Below, piece after piece: positions 17,797 to 26,668 of a stretch of DNA of 64,000 nt (its first letter is position 1; each line of letters opens with the position of its first letter). The stretch is from assembly GCF_003855095.1 (NCBI RefSeq), contig NZ_CP033972.1:3658001-3722000 (forward strand). Direction: 5' to 3'. Under the pieces are notes generated by a model. That model searched no databases, was not told the origin of the DNA, and saw nothing but the letters and a program-made list of their open reading frames with translations. Both the position numbers and the translations under genes were made by a program. The stretch is from Gordonia insulae (GTDB lineage Bacteria; Actinomycetota; Actinomycetes; Mycobacteriales; Mycobacteriaceae).

Positions 17797-18903
17797 ATGA
17801 CCAGCACCACTGCCGCCGTCGTCGAGTCCGGAGGGGCTGAGTTCAGCCTGTCCCCGGTAGATCTCGACGAGCCTCGCCACGACGAGGTCCGTGTTCGTCT
17901 CGTGGCGGCCGGACTGTGCCACACCGACCTCGGAGTCGCGTCCGGCGCGCTTCCCTTCCCACTGCCCGGTGTCCTCGGACACGAGGGGGCCGGCGTCGTC
18001 GAGGCTGTGGGTGCGGGTGTGTCACGCGTTGAGCCCGGCGATCATGTTCTGCTGTCCTTCACCTCCTGTGGCACGTGCGGGAACTGTCGTGACGGTCACC
18101 CGGCCTACTGCGATACGTGGTTGCCGCAGAACCTGATCGGTGGTGCCCGAACTGACGGCAGCAGCCCGGTCACGCGTGACGGCAAGGACCTGGGTGGACA
18201 CTTCTTCGGCCAGTCCTCCTTCGCTCAGCATGCAATTGTCGACGAACGTAGCGTTGTCAAGGTCGACTCCGCTGCACCACTGGACCTGCTTGCTCCACTG
18301 GGGTGTGGCGTCCAGACGGGCGTCGGCGCGGTGTGGAACGTGTTGCAGCCGCGTCCGGGACACACGCTCCTGATCACCGGGGCCGGAGCCGTGGGGCTGT
18401 CGGCGGTGATGGCGGCAGCGATGACACCGGCAACCACGATCATCGTCGTCGATCGCGTGGCCGAACGGCTGCGGCTCGCCACGGAACTGGGCGCCACCCA
18501 CACGATCGATGCATCCACTCAGGACGCGGCTGAGACGATTACCGACATCACCTCTGGTGCTGGGATCGATGGCGCTGTCGAAACCACCGGCAACACCGCA
18601 GTCCTGCGGACGGCGGTGGATGCGCTCGCCCCTCGAGGTACCGCGGTCATCGTCGGCGCCCCCGCATTCGGCACAGAAGTGGCACTCGACGTCAACGCGA
18701 TGATTCCCGGGCGCAACGTGATTGGACTGACCCTGGGAGACAGCGAAACCCAAACCCTGATCCCGGCACTGGTTGCCATGGTGCAATCCGGTCGCCTACC
18801 GCTCGACAAACTGATCACCCACTACCCGTTCGAGGACATCAACGTCGCCGTGGCCGACATGGTCGGCGGTTCCACCATCAAGCCCGTTCTGAGATTTCAG
18901 TAA
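17797..18903 (+). CDS. Zinc-dependent aryl-alcohol dehydrogenase
   Basis: This 368-residue medium-chain dehydrogenase has catalytic zinc ligands C41 (LCHTD) and H62-E63 (GHEGAG). It has the structural zinc set C91, C94, C97 and C105 (CGTCGNCRDGHPAYC), and the NAD-binding fold ITGAGAVGLSAVMAA. It resembles benzyl/aryl-alcohol dehydrogenases (XylB-like). In this cluster it could oxidise coniferyl alcohol, the eugenol oxidase product, to coniferaldehyde. It sits 30 bases after the aldehyde dehydrogenase and 31 before the SDR gene, with an AAGGAG site. The enzyme class is certain; the substrate is inferred from context. Confidence 0.9.
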   Translation: MTSTTAAVVESGGAEFSLSPVDLDEPRHDEVRVRLVAAGLCHTDLGVASGALPFPLPGVLGHEGAGVVEAVGAGVSRVEPGDHVLLSFTSCGTCGNCRDGHPAYCDTWLPQNLIGGARTDGSSPVTRDGKDLGGHFFGQSSFAQHAIVDERSVVKVDSAAPLDLLAPLGCGVQTGVGAVWNVLQPRPGHTLLITGAGAVGLSAVMAAAMTPATTIIVVDRVAERLRLATELGATHTIDASTQDAAETITDITSGAGIDGAVETTGNTAVLRTAVDALAPRGTAVIVGAPAFGTEVALDVNAMIPGRNVIGLTLGDSETQTLIPALVAMVQSGRLPLDKLITHYPFEDINVAVADMVGGSTIKPVLRFQ

Positions 18904-18934
18904 CCACCACCTAGTTCAGAGGAGCACAACAGAC

Positions 18935-19852
18935 ATGGACCTCAGCGGAAAAGTCGCCGTCGTCACCGGTAGCGGACAAGGCCTCGGCCTGGCTTACGCC
19001 CGCGCCCTTGCCTCAGCAGGGGCCGCCGTCGTCATCAACGACGTGAACCCCGAGACCGCCGAGAAGGCCGTCGCCTCGATCAATGAATCCGGTGGCCGCG
19101 CTGTCGCAGAGGTGACCGCAGTCGGATCGGAGGAGGCAGCATCAGCTCTCGTCGAACGCGCAGTCGGCGAGTTCGGCCAGCTCGACATCATGGTCACCAA
19201 CGCCGGAATCTTGCGCGACAAGGTGCTGTGGAACCTGGCCGCCGACGACTTCGACGCGGTCATCCGAGTCCACCTCCGCGGCACATTCCTGTGTGCGCGC
19301 GAGGCCGTCAAGCATTTCCGAGAGCGCGGCAACGGCGGACGGCTCATCCTGGCCGGCTCGCCCGCGGGTCAGCGCGGAAACTTTGGGCAGACCAATTACG
19401 CTGCGGCCAAGGCAGGTATCGCTGCGATGGCACGCACCTGGGCGATGGAGTGCGCGAAGGCCAAGGTCACGGTCAACGCGATCGTTCCCAACGCCGCGAC
19501 TGCGATGACCTCGACGATCCCGTTCTTGGCGCCGTACGTCGAAGGCCTGGAGAAGGGGGAGCCCATCCCCTCAGTGGTTCGACGGGCTGCGTCGTTCGGC
19601 ACCGCCGACGATGTCGCCGGACTCGCGGTGTTCTTGGCCTCCGACGCCGCCGCCGGCATCAGCGGCCAGTGCATCGGCATCGGCGGCGATCGACTGACCC
19701 TCTGGTCACACCCATCCGAGGTCGCCTCGGCGTTCCACGACGGCGGGTGGTCCGCCGACGACATCGCCGAGGCCTTCGACTCCAGCATCGGCGAGCGTCT
19801 CGAGACCTACGGCATCCCGCTGCCGAACATTCCTACGACACAGAAGGGATGA
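18935..19852 (+). CDS. SDR, probable 3-hydroxyacyl-CoA dehydrogenase (CouN-like)
   Basis: The 305-residue short-chain dehydrogenase has the cofactor motif VVTGSGQGLGLAYARALA, NAGIL, the catalytic Ser region ILAGSPAG and the YxxxK motif in NYAAAKAG. The acidic residue after the second strand (INDVN) favours NAD. The C-terminal extension after the SDR core resembles multifunctional-enzyme-type hydroxyacyl dehydrogenases. Between aldehyde/alcohol dehydrogenases and an amidohydrolase/CoA ligase/MaoC set, it fits the step that oxidises 3-hydroxy-3-arylpropanoyl-CoA to the 3-oxo compound, as CouN does in Rhodococcus jostii RHA1. The reaction is inferred from gene order. Confidence 0.8.
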   Translation: MDLSGKVAVVTGSGQGLGLAYARALASAGAAVVINDVNPETAEKAVASINESGGRAVAEVTAVGSEEAASALVERAVGEFGQLDIMVTNAGILRDKVLWNLAADDFDAVIRVHLRGTFLCAREAVKHFRERGNGGRLILAGSPAGQRGNFGQTNYAAAKAGIAAMARTWAMECAKAKVTVNAIVPNAATAMTSTIPFLAPYVEGLEKGEPIPSVVRRAASFGTADDVAGLAVFLASDAAAGISGQCIGIGGDRLTLWSHPSEVASAFHDGGWSADDIAEAFDSSIGERLETYGIPLPNIPTTQKG

Positions 19853-19856
19853 TCGT

Positions 19857-20750
19857 GTGAGCACCACACTGGATCTGGAAAACCTCACTGCGATAGACGT
19901 TCACACCCATGCCGAGAACGATGGCTGCGGCCATTACTCGCTGCCGGACGACCTTCGCGCCGGTGCCGGAACGTACTTCGGCTCGGACGAGGGACCACCG
20001 ACCCTCGACGAACTGGCCGATTACTACCGCAGCCGCAAAATGGCCGCAGTCGTGTTCACTGTCGACGCCGAGGCCGCGCTCGGGCACGGGCGTATCAACA
20101 ACGAGGCAATCGCCGAGGCGGCCGGGCGTCATCCCGACGTGATCATCCCGTTTGCCAGCATCGATCCGGCCAAGGGAAGGCTCGGGGTCCGCGAAGCACA
20201 GCGACTGATCGACGAACACGGCGTAAAGGGCTTCAAGTTCCATCCGAGCGTCCAAGAGTTCTATCCCAACGATCGCGGGGCGTATCCGCTCTACGAGGTA
20301 ATCGCGGAAGCGGGCCTGCCGGCGCTGTTCCATTCCGGACAGACCGGCATCGGGTCCGGGATGCCTGGCGGTGGCGGCATCCGTCTCAAGTACAGCAACC
20401 CGATGCACCTCGACGACGTCGCGGTCGACTTCCCCGACCTGACCATCATCATCGCCCATCCGTCGTTTCCCTGGCAGGACGAAGCACTCGCAGTGGCCAC
20501 GCACAAGCCGAAGGTCTACATCGACCTCTCGGGATGGTCGCCCAAGTACTTTCCGCCACAACTCGTGCAGTACGCCAACTCACTGTTGAAGAACAAGGTG
20601 CTCTTCGGCTCGGACTTCCCACTGATCAGCCCAGACCGCTGGCTCGAGGACTTCGACAAGATCACGATCAAAGATGAAGTGCGTCCGAAGATACTGAAGG
20701 ACAATGCGATTCGTGCGCTGGGACTGAAAGACGCCGGCCATGGCCAATGA
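19857..20750 (+). CDS. Amidohydrolase-2 family protein, CouO-like
   Basis: The 297-residue TIM-barrel protein starts at a GTG 4 bases after the SDR stop (ATGATCGTG). It has IDVHTHAENDG (metal-site HxH), GVKGFKFHPSVQEFYPN, LPALFHSGQTG, IIAHPSFPWQDEA and LFGSDFPL, so the Zn-type ligand set of amidohydrolase-2 looks complete. In Rhodococcus hydroxycinnamate degradation CouO, an amidohydrolase homologue, was proposed to cut the 3-oxoacyl-CoA hydrolytically to an aromatic acid and acetyl-CoA. The same role is proposed here from the identical company it keeps. A decarboxylase role, common in this superfamily, is the main alternative. Its end overlaps the CoA ligase start by 11 bases. Confidence 0.78.
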   Translation: MSTTLDLENLTAIDVHTHAENDGCGHYSLPDDLRAGAGTYFGSDEGPPTLDELADYYRSRKMAAVVFTVDAEAALGHGRINNEAIAEAAGRHPDVIIPFASIDPAKGRLGVREAQRLIDEHGVKGFKFHPSVQEFYPNDRGAYPLYEVIAEAGLPALFHSGQTGIGSGMPGGGGIRLKYSNPMHLDDVAVDFPDLTIIIAHPSFPWQDEALAVATHKPKVYIDLSGWSPKYFPPQLVQYANSLLKNKVLFGSDFPLISPDRWLEDFDKITIKDEVRPKILKDNAIRALGLKDAGHGQ

Positions 20751-22287
20751 CATCGCGTCCGCCGACACCGGCCTCGGGAGCTGGCCATGGCGGCGTGCAC
20801 GCATCACACCTGATCGCATCGCACTGATCGACGACGACCGTTCGCTGACCTACCGTCAGTTGGCCGACAACACCGAACGGCTGGCGTCGGCGTTTCGTGT
20901 CGCAGGACTCGACCGCGGGGCCCGGGTCGCCTACCTGGGCCCGAACGACATCGCGGCATTCGAATCGCTGTTCGCTGCCGGTCTCGGCGGACACGTATTC
21001 GTGCCACTCAACACGCGGTTGTCGGCGCGAGAGATCGACTTCATGCTCGAGGATTGCAGTGCCGATGTGCTGATCGTCGCGCCGAGCCATCACGACGTCG
21101 TCGAGCAACTCACCGTCAGACCATCGACGATCCTGACGCTGGGTCCTGGCGACGATGTACCCGGGGCCAGGGAGTTCCGCAACTTCATGGCCCAGGGAGG
21201 CCTCGGGGACGGCTTCGCGCCGGTCGGACTCGATGATCCCTGCCTGGTCCTCTACACGTCCGGCACCACCGGGTTGCCCAAGGGCGCCGTGCTCACCCAC
21301 GGCAACCTGACCTTCAACACTGTCAACCAACTCGCCCACCTCGATGTACTGAGTTCCGACAGAGCACTTGGCATCGCACCGATGTTCCATGTCACCGGCC
21401 TCAACCAGGTGACACTGCCCACCTTGTTCAAGGGCGGATCGGTGCGCCCGGTAGGCAAATTCGACGCGGGGACAGTGCTGAAGAGCATCGAGGAACATGC
21501 TGTCAATTGCTTCTCGGCGGTGCCGACCATCCTGCAGATGCTCTGCGAGCACCCTTCATGGCAATCGACCGACATAAGCACGGTTCGTTACGTCATCTAC
21601 GGCGGTTCACCGGTCATCGAACGCGTCGCCAAGGCGTGGTTGGACCGAGGCGTGCAGTTGCTCCAGGGATATGGAATGACCGAGGCGGCCGCCGGAATCT
21701 ATCTGTCGATCGCCGATGGCGCCGCCGATCATCCCGTGTCAGTCGGCTTTCCGCACTTCTACACCGACGTCGGCATCGCGAAAGACAACTCGGTTCATCC
21801 GGTCACCTCCGACGACCGGGGTGAATTGCTGGTGCGCGGACCAAACGTGTTCTCGGGCTACCTGAATCGCTCCGAAGCAACCGACTCGTCATTTGATGGA
21901 GATTGGTTTCGCACCGGTGATGTCATCGCCACCGATCACGCCGGCTGGACGTCCGTCGTCGATCGGGTGAAAGACATCATCATCTCCGGTGGCGAGAACA
22001 TCTACCCTGCCGAGGTCGAGGCAGTCCTGACCGACTACCCGGGAGTGGTCTCGGCCGCGGTCGTGGGGGTCAACGACGACAAATGGGGTGAGGTAGGCAC
22101 TGCATTCGTGGTGACCGATGGTCGAGCGATCGACAAACACGACATCGCCGAGTACCTCGCAGGGCAGATCGCGCGCTACAAGATCCCCAAGAGTTTCCAT
22201 GTCGTCGAGGACATCCCGCGCAGTGCCACCGGCAAGATCCTCCGAACCGAACTGCGGACCATCGCGGCCGACCAGGTACCGCACTGA
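20740..22287 (+). CDS. Acyl-CoA synthetase, CouL-like hydroxycinnamate:CoA ligase
   Basis: The 515-residue ANL-superfamily enzyme has the P-loop LYTSGTTGLPKGAVLTHGN, GYGMTEAA, GELLVRGPNVFSGY, WFRTGDV, the hinge DRVKDIIISGGENIYPAEVE and the C-terminal catalytic Lys in RSATGKILRTEL. It would activate an acid with ATP and CoA, forming the acyl-adenylate first. Given the neighbours, ferulate or another p-hydroxycinnamate is the likely acid. It overlaps the amidohydrolase by 11 bases, so translation is coupled. The family alone would also allow fatty acids; context favours an aromatic acid. Confidence 0.85.
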   Translation: MANDIASADTGLGSWPWRRARITPDRIALIDDDRSLTYRQLADNTERLASAFRVAGLDRGARVAYLGPNDIAAFESLFAAGLGGHVFVPLNTRLSAREIDFMLEDCSADVLIVAPSHHDVVEQLTVRPSTILTLGPGDDVPGAREFRNFMAQGGLGDGFAPVGLDDPCLVLYTSGTTGLPKGAVLTHGNLTFNTVNQLAHLDVLSSDRALGIAPMFHVTGLNQVTLPTLFKGGSVRPVGKFDAGTVLKSIEEHAVNCFSAVPTILQMLCEHPSWQSTDISTVRYVIYGGSPVIERVAKAWLDRGVQLLQGYGMTEAAAGIYLSIADGAADHPVSVGFPHFYTDVGIAKDNSVHPVTSDDRGELLVRGPNVFSGYLNRSEATDSSFDGDWFRTGDVIATDHAGWTSVVDRVKDIIISGGENIYPAEVEAVLTDYPGVVSAAVVGVNDDKWGEVGTAFVVTDGRAIDKHDIAEYLAGQIARYKIPKSFHVVEDIPRSATGKILRTELRTIAADQVPH

Positions 22288-22332
22288 CCCCCTGATTGCA
22301 TCACGTGATCACCGAACCGATAGGAGCACAAC

Positions 22333-22791
22333 ATGACAACAACCATTTCCAGCCCGAAGGATTTGCTCGATCTGGCCGGCCAGGACCTCGGGGTCAGTGA
22401 GTGGCTCGAAGTTCCTCAGCGCGACATCGACACCTTCGCCGAGGCAACTCACGATCATCAGTGGATTCACACCGACGTCGAACGAGCGAAGACAGGTCCG
22501 TTTGGTGAGACCATCGCCCACGGTTACCTGACCTTGTCCCTGCTCATCCCACTGTGGTCGGAGATCCTCGAGATCACCGAACTGAAGATGGCCGTCAACT
22601 ACGGGTTGAACAAGGTGCGATTCCCCGCTCCGGTGCCTGCCGGATCGTCGATTCGGTTGGCCGCCAACGTGGTCTCAGTCGAGGAGGTCAAGGGTGGCGG
22701 CTATCAGGTCACCGTCGCCGCCACAGTGGAATGCAACCGCTCGGAGAAGCCCGTCGTGATCGCCGAGATGGTCTACCGCTACTACGGCTAG
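22333..22791 (+). CDS. MaoC-family enoyl-CoA hydratase, CouM-like
   Basis: A 152-residue single hot-dog protein with the hydratase-2 signature around EATHDHQWIHTDVERA (catalytic Asp/His) and the following PFGETIAHGYLTLSL and GLNKVRFPAPVPAGSSI. It should hydrate an enoyl-CoA to the 3-hydroxyacyl-CoA. With the CoA ligase, SDR and amidohydrolase it completes a four-step side-chain shortening route. It is the last gene of the operon, 45 bases after the ligase and before a strong hairpin terminator. Family certain, substrate inferred. Confidence 0.85.
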   Translation: MTTTISSPKDLLDLAGQDLGVSEWLEVPQRDIDTFAEATHDHQWIHTDVERAKTGPFGETIAHGYLTLSLLIPLWSEILEITELKMAVNYGLNKVRFPAPVPAGSSIRLAANVVSVEEVKGGGYQVTVAATVECNRSEKPVVIAEMVYRYYG

Positions 22792-22808
22792 AACACACTC
22801 TCCGCTTC

Positions 22809-22842
22809 GGGGAGTCGTGGAGCCCTCTCGCCACGACTCCCC
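22809..22842. terminator. Bidirectional hairpin terminator
   Basis: A perfect 12-bp stem (GGGGAGTCGTGG and complement) with a 10-base loop separates the convergent MaoC and AraC genes. Confidence 0.8.
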
Positions 22843-22922
22843 AAAGCGATCGGCAGCACGCTACTCATCGACCGACAACCATCATCCGGCCGCAGTCGGT
22901 CACACTCTCAGGGGCCCAGTCC

Positions 22923-23966
22923 TCACCCTTTGCCTGCCAGATAGAGTGCGCCCTCGGCCGGGACAAGCGTGTGACGCGGAGTGGAGCGAAGCGCGTTCGA
23001 CGGCGTCTCCCCGAACATCTCGCGGTACTGTCCGGCAAAGCGACCGAGGTGGGTGAATCCCCACCGGAACGCGACTTCTGCGACTCCGACTTCGGCGGCA
23101 TCGGCTGCCAGCAGATCCTGACGCGCACGACGGAGGCGTAGGTCCCGCATGTATCGGGTCGGAGTGGTCTGTAACGACTTCTGAAAACCACTTTGTAAAG
23201 CCCGCAAACTCAGGCCCACGGCTTGCGCGACCATTTGCGGCGTCACGTGCTCGTCGACATGCTCGTGCATGTATTCGCGGGCGTGCGCGATCGCGGCTGG
23301 ACAAGCTGCCTCTCCCACCACCGACAACCGATCGGTGTAGTCGTGATTCGACGCCAGCAAGAGTCCCATGATCAAGCTTTGGGTGAGAGAACCCGCCAAC
23401 ATAGGATTTCGGAACAGCGAGTCGCTGACGCGCAGCGTGCTCGCGAGGGCCTGCACCACCGACCACCACTGCTGACCGTGTCCGCTCGAGATGTCCAGAG
23501 CGAGGTCGAAGCCGATCGGGTCCGCGATCTGCTGCCCGAGCATGGCCGAGAGCTGTTCGTCGACTGCATTGCGGTCGATCTTCACCGCCAGCATTCGGGA
23601 GGGGGTGTCCCCCCACCCCCGCAGGATCGTTCCCTGATCCGCACGGTAGACCGCGGCGCGGTCCTTGGTTGCGACAACTCGGTTGCTTCCCGAACCTGTC
23701 AACAACTGCCCGGCAAACGGGATGTTGATGTGATAGGAGTCCTCGAGCGGACCGGTCTCGATCTGCACCTCGGTGTCGTAGGTCAGCCACCCCAACGTGA
23801 CGGGCCCCAGACGTGCCGCGTCGATGTGCATGCTGAACTTGCGCGCATCACCGAGGACATCGACGGAGTGCGGGTAATACAACCGTCCACCCACCTGGCG
23901 GGCCTCATCGACGTCGGCGCTCATGACCGACAGCCGTCCCCCGCCCACGCCTACTTCACTTTCCAT
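22923..23966 (-). CDS. AraC-family regulator
   Basis: The 347-residue product has an N-terminal AraC-binding-like domain (YHINIPFAGQLLTGSG, RADQGTILRGWG). The C-terminus has the double helix-turn-helix: VTPQMVAQAVGLSLRALQSG, then TPTRYMRDLRLRRARQDL and VAEVAFRWGFTHLGRFAGQYREMFGETPS. Such proteins act as activators of nearby catabolic genes when bound to substrate. It is divergent from the P450 operon, as EthR is in the Rhodococcus ether-degradation locus. The ATG at 23966 gives the longest form; the ATG at 23924 (MSADVDEARQ) is a credible alternative. The effector is unknown. Confidence 0.85.
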   Translation of the reverse strand: MESEVGVGGGRLSVMSADVDEARQVGGRLYYPHSVDVLGDARKFSMHIDAARLGPVTLGWLTYDTEVQIETGPLEDSYHINIPFAGQLLTGSGSNRVVATKDRAAVYRADQGTILRGWGDTPSRMLAVKIDRNAVDEQLSAMLGQQIADPIGFDLALDISSGHGQQWWSVVQALASTLRVSDSLFRNPMLAGSLTQSLIMGLLLASNHDYTDRLSVVGEAACPAAIAHAREYMHEHVDEHVTPQMVAQAVGLSLRALQSGFQKSLQTTPTRYMRDLRLRRARQDLLAADAAEVGVAEVAFRWGFTHLGRFAGQYREMFGETPSNALRSTPRHTLVPAEGALYLAGKG

Positions 23967-23999
23967 GGATCAATGAGATCAGAGTCACACCTTTATTGC

Positions 24000-24012
24000 A
24001 AGGAACCCTTAC
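24000..24012. promoter_or_regulatory. Shared promoter motif, copy 3 (P450/AraC divergent promoter)
   Basis: AAGGAACCCTTAC lies 33 bases from the AraC start and 133 bases from the P450 start. It is identical to copy 2. Confidence 0.5.
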
Positions 24013-24145
24013 CTTTCCGCACCGGCATTCCGGTTGCGTTGGATGGACAACTCCCGGCGTCCAGTGGATCGACGGTGTGTGAGGGCGGCCCTACCGTTCA
24101 TTTAACGAGTGGTTCGCATCACACCGACCGACGACAGGAATCAGC

Positions 24146-25498
24146 ATGACTGTGCAACACGATCTCCCCGCTGAGAGCACCACCCCTGACGGCTGCCCGG
24201 TTTCGAGTGTCACCGAGACGCCGACTGGCTGTCCCATCTCCCACCAGGCTGCGGCGTTCGATCCGTTCAAGGGTGACTACCAGGTCAATCCGGCCGACTC
24301 GCTGCGTCTGGCCCGGACCGAGGAGCCGGTCTTCTACAGCCCAGTTCTGGACTACTGGGTGGTCACCCGCTACGACGACATCAAGGAGATCTTCAAGAAC
24401 CCGGACCTGTTCTCCGCAGCCATCACTCTTGAACAGATCACTCCGGTCAGCGAGGAAGCCATCGAGATCCTCGACAAGTACGACTTCGCACCCGGACCCA
24501 CCATCGTGAACGAAGACGAACCGATCCACACGGAGCGTCGTCGTGCACTGTTCGCGCCGTTCGAGGCCGAGGCCGTCGCCGAGCTGGCGCCGGCGATCAC
24601 CGAGGTCACCAACGAGTACATCGACAAGTTCGTCACGCGGGGTCAAGCCGACCTCGTGGACGACCTGTTCTACGAGGTGCCGTGCATCGTTGCACTGAAG
24701 TTCCTCGGAGTGCCCGACGAGGACATCGAGACATGCCGCCAGTTCGGCATGCAGCAGACCCTGTTCACGTGGGGACGGCCGCCGGCCGAAGAGCAGAATC
24801 GCGTCGCCACCGGTATGGGGCAGTTCTGGGAATTCGCCGGCGGACTCGTCGAACGTCTCAAGCAGACACCAGATGCGCCGGGTTGGATTCCACACGCCAT
24901 CCGTGTGCAGGCCGACAATCCCGAGCTCATCACGGACAACTACCTGCAGAACATCATGATGAGTGGGATCCTCGCAGCGCACGAGACCACCACGAACGCG
25001 TCCGGTAACGCTTTCCGGACCTTGCTGGAGAACCGGCACGCGTGGGACGCGGTGTGCGAGGACCCGGATCTCATCCCCAAGGCAATCGAGGAGTGCCTTC
25101 GCTATGCGGGGTCCGTGGTGGCATGGCGCCGGATGACAACCGACGACACTGCTGTCGGCGGTGTCGAGATCCCCGCCGGCTCACGCGTTCTCATCGTCAC
25201 CGCATCAGCCAATCGCGACGAGACGATGTTCCCTGAACCGGACGAGTTCGACATCAACCGCAAGAATGCCCGCCGACACCTGACCTTCGGTCTCGGCACG
25301 CACACCTGTATGGGAGCCACCCTGGCACGACAGGAGTTGCGCATCTTCATCGGCGAGATCACTCGTCGTCTGCCCCATCTGAGACTGGTCGAGGATCAGT
25401 CGTTCACCTATCTGCCCAACACGTCGTTCCGCGGGCCGGAGCACGTGCTCGTCGAGTGGGACCCGAGCCAGAACCCCATCCCCGCAGACCGCCCCTGA
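24146..25498 (+). CDS. Cytochrome P450
   Basis: The 450-residue soluble P450 has the I-helix motif [12 protein letters not shown], the ExxR pair in EECLRYAG and the haem loop [17 protein letters not shown] with axial Cys388. The N-terminus carries two short Cys-Pro segments (DGCPVSS, TGCPISH) seen in some actinobacterial P450s. It would hydroxylate or dealkylate a substrate using electrons from the ferredoxin and reductase encoded three and four genes downstream. With EthD next to it and a divergent AraC gene, it resembles EthB (CYP249). In this block O-demethylation of a methoxyaromatic is an attractive but unproven role. Confidence 0.88.
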   Translation: MTVQHDLPAESTTPDGCPVSSVTETPTGCPISHQAAAFDPFKGDYQVNPADSLRLARTEEPVFYSPVLDYWVVTRYDDIKEIFKNPDLFSAAITLEQITPVSEEAIEILDKYDFAPGPTIVNEDEPIHTERRRALFAPFEAEAVAELAPAITEVTNEYIDKFVTRGQADLVDDLFYEVPCIVALKFLGVPDEDIETCRQFGMQQTLFTWGRPPAEEQNRVATGMGQFWEFAGGLVERLKQTPDAPGWIPHAIRVQADNPELITDNYLQNIMMSGILAAHETTTNASGNAFRTLLENRHAWDAVCEDPDLIPKAIEECLRYAGSVVAWRRMTTDDTAVGGVEIPAGSRVLIVTASANRDETMFPEPDEFDINRKNARRHLTFGLGTHTCMGATLARQELRIFIGEITRRLPHLRLVEDQSFTYLPNTSFRGPEHVLVEWDPSQNPIPADRP

Positions 25499-25515
25499 GC
25501 ACCAGGAGACAACTG

Positions 25516-25827
25516 ATGTATCACGTCACCATCACCTACGGGCATCCCGAGGATCCCCAAGCGTTCGACGAGTACTACTCGACAACCCATCTGCCGCTCG
25601 CGGCCAAGATCCCCGGCGTCCGCGCCTTCTCCGCCGGGAGGACCGAGACACTTGACGGTACTGCGCCGTCCGTGTACTACCTGGCGTCGATCACCTTCGA
25701 CGACAAGGAATCGGCGGCAGCCGGATTCACATCTCCCGAGGGCCAGGCCGCTGCCGCCGACATCCCCAACTTCGCCACCGGCGGGGCGACCCTCCACTTC
25801 AATCCGGCGGAGATCTCCATTCCCTGA
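25516..25827 (+). CDS. EthD-family protein
   Basis: A 103-residue dimeric alpha/beta-barrel protein from the ATG at 25516, starting MYHVTITYGHPEDPQAFDEY. It has YYSTTHLPLAAKIPGVRAFS and YYLASITFDDKESAAAGF. Length and motifs match EthD from the ethyl tert-butyl ether degraders, which is required for P450-dependent ether cleavage though its exact job is not settled. It follows the P450 by 17 bases with an AGGAG site and belongs to the same operon. Confidence 0.85.
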   Translation: MYHVTITYGHPEDPQAFDEYYSTTHLPLAAKIPGVRAFSAGRTETLDGTAPSVYYLASITFDDKESAAAGFTSPEGQAAAADIPNFATGGATLHFNPAEISIP

Positions 25828-25877
25828 TCGACCGACCAATCCCGACCACAACCCCGATTCCAGTAAGGACTGACCCC

Positions 25878-26288
25878 ATGCCCAGCTTCACCAACGCCTC
25901 GGACCTCTACACCTTCGTCGGCGGAATCTTCGAAAAGGCCTACCAGGACCCCGATCTCGGACCCAAGCTCTCGGGAACCGGAGCTGTTCTCCTCGTCAAG
26001 TGCACCGACCCGGACAGCGAGGTCGTCCTCGACATGCCCAACAAGAAGGTGTACCCGAGCGCCGCAGACTCGCCCGAAACACCCAACGCCACCATGCGTA
26101 TGGACACCGACACCGCCAACCGATTCTGGCAGGGCAAAGTCAACATGACGCTCGCAATGGCCAAGGGCCAGGTCAAGACCGAAGGCGCGATCATGAAGGT
26201 ACTCAAGCTTGTGCCCAGCACCAAGTTCCTGTTCCCCATCTACATCGATGACCTCAAGAACGCCGGTCGCGAAGACCTGCTCGTCTAG
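25878..26288 (+). CDS. SCP2 sterol-binding-domain protein
   Basis: The 136-residue protein carries an SCP2-like fold: VLLVKCTDPDSEVVLDMPN, ATMRMDTDTANRFWQGKVNM and MAKGQVKTEGAIMKVLKLVP. SCP2 domains bind lipids or other hydrophobic ligands, so this may present the substrate to the P450 or shield it in the cytoplasm. It lies between EthD (50 bases before) and the ferredoxin, with an AAGGA site. EthABCD clusters as I know them do not include such a gene, so this is a distinctive addition. Confidence 0.8.
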   Translation: MPSFTNASDLYTFVGGIFEKAYQDPDLGPKLSGTGAVLLVKCTDPDSEVVLDMPNKKVYPSAADSPETPNATMRMDTDTANRFWQGKVNMTLAMAKGQVKTEGAIMKVLKLVPSTKFLFPIYIDDLKNAGREDLLV

Positions 26289-26344
26289 CACGCACCACCG
26301 CTACGGCGCAGCACTCTCAGAAATCCGAAAGCGAGATGGGACTC

Positions 26345-26668
26345 ATGCCCACCATCACCTATGTCCAGAATGACGGGACCAAGCAAGAGCTCGAGGTACC
26401 TGCAGGCAAGCGGATCATGCAGGCGGCGGTCAGCGCCGGGATCGACGGCATCGTCGCCGAATGCGGCGGCCAGGCAATGTGCGCCACGTGCCATGTGTAC
26501 GTGGATGCCGCATGGCTCGACAAGCTGCCGGAGATGAACGATGACGAGGACGAGATGCTCGAGGACACGATCAGCATGCGGACGGCCGAGAGCCGCTTGT
26601 CCTGCCAGATCCCGGTTACAGAGGATCTGGACGGCATCGTCGTGCGACTGCCGGAGACGCAGGTATGA
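26345..26668 (+). CDS. [2Fe-2S] ferredoxin
   Basis: With the ATG at 26345 the product is 107 residues, MPTITYVQNDGTKQELEV. It has cluster ligands C40, C46, C49 and C87 (AECGGQAMCATCHVYV and LSCQIP), the adrenodoxin/putidaredoxin type. It should carry electrons from the reductase to the P450. An in-frame ATG three codons upstream (26336) is possible. Its stop overlaps the reductase ATG (ATGA). Confidence 0.92.
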   Translation: MPTITYVQNDGTKQELEVPAGKRIMQAAVSAGIDGIVAECGGQAMCATCHVYVDAAWLDKLPEMNDDEDEMLEDTISMRTAESRLSCQIPVTEDLDGIVVRLPETQV

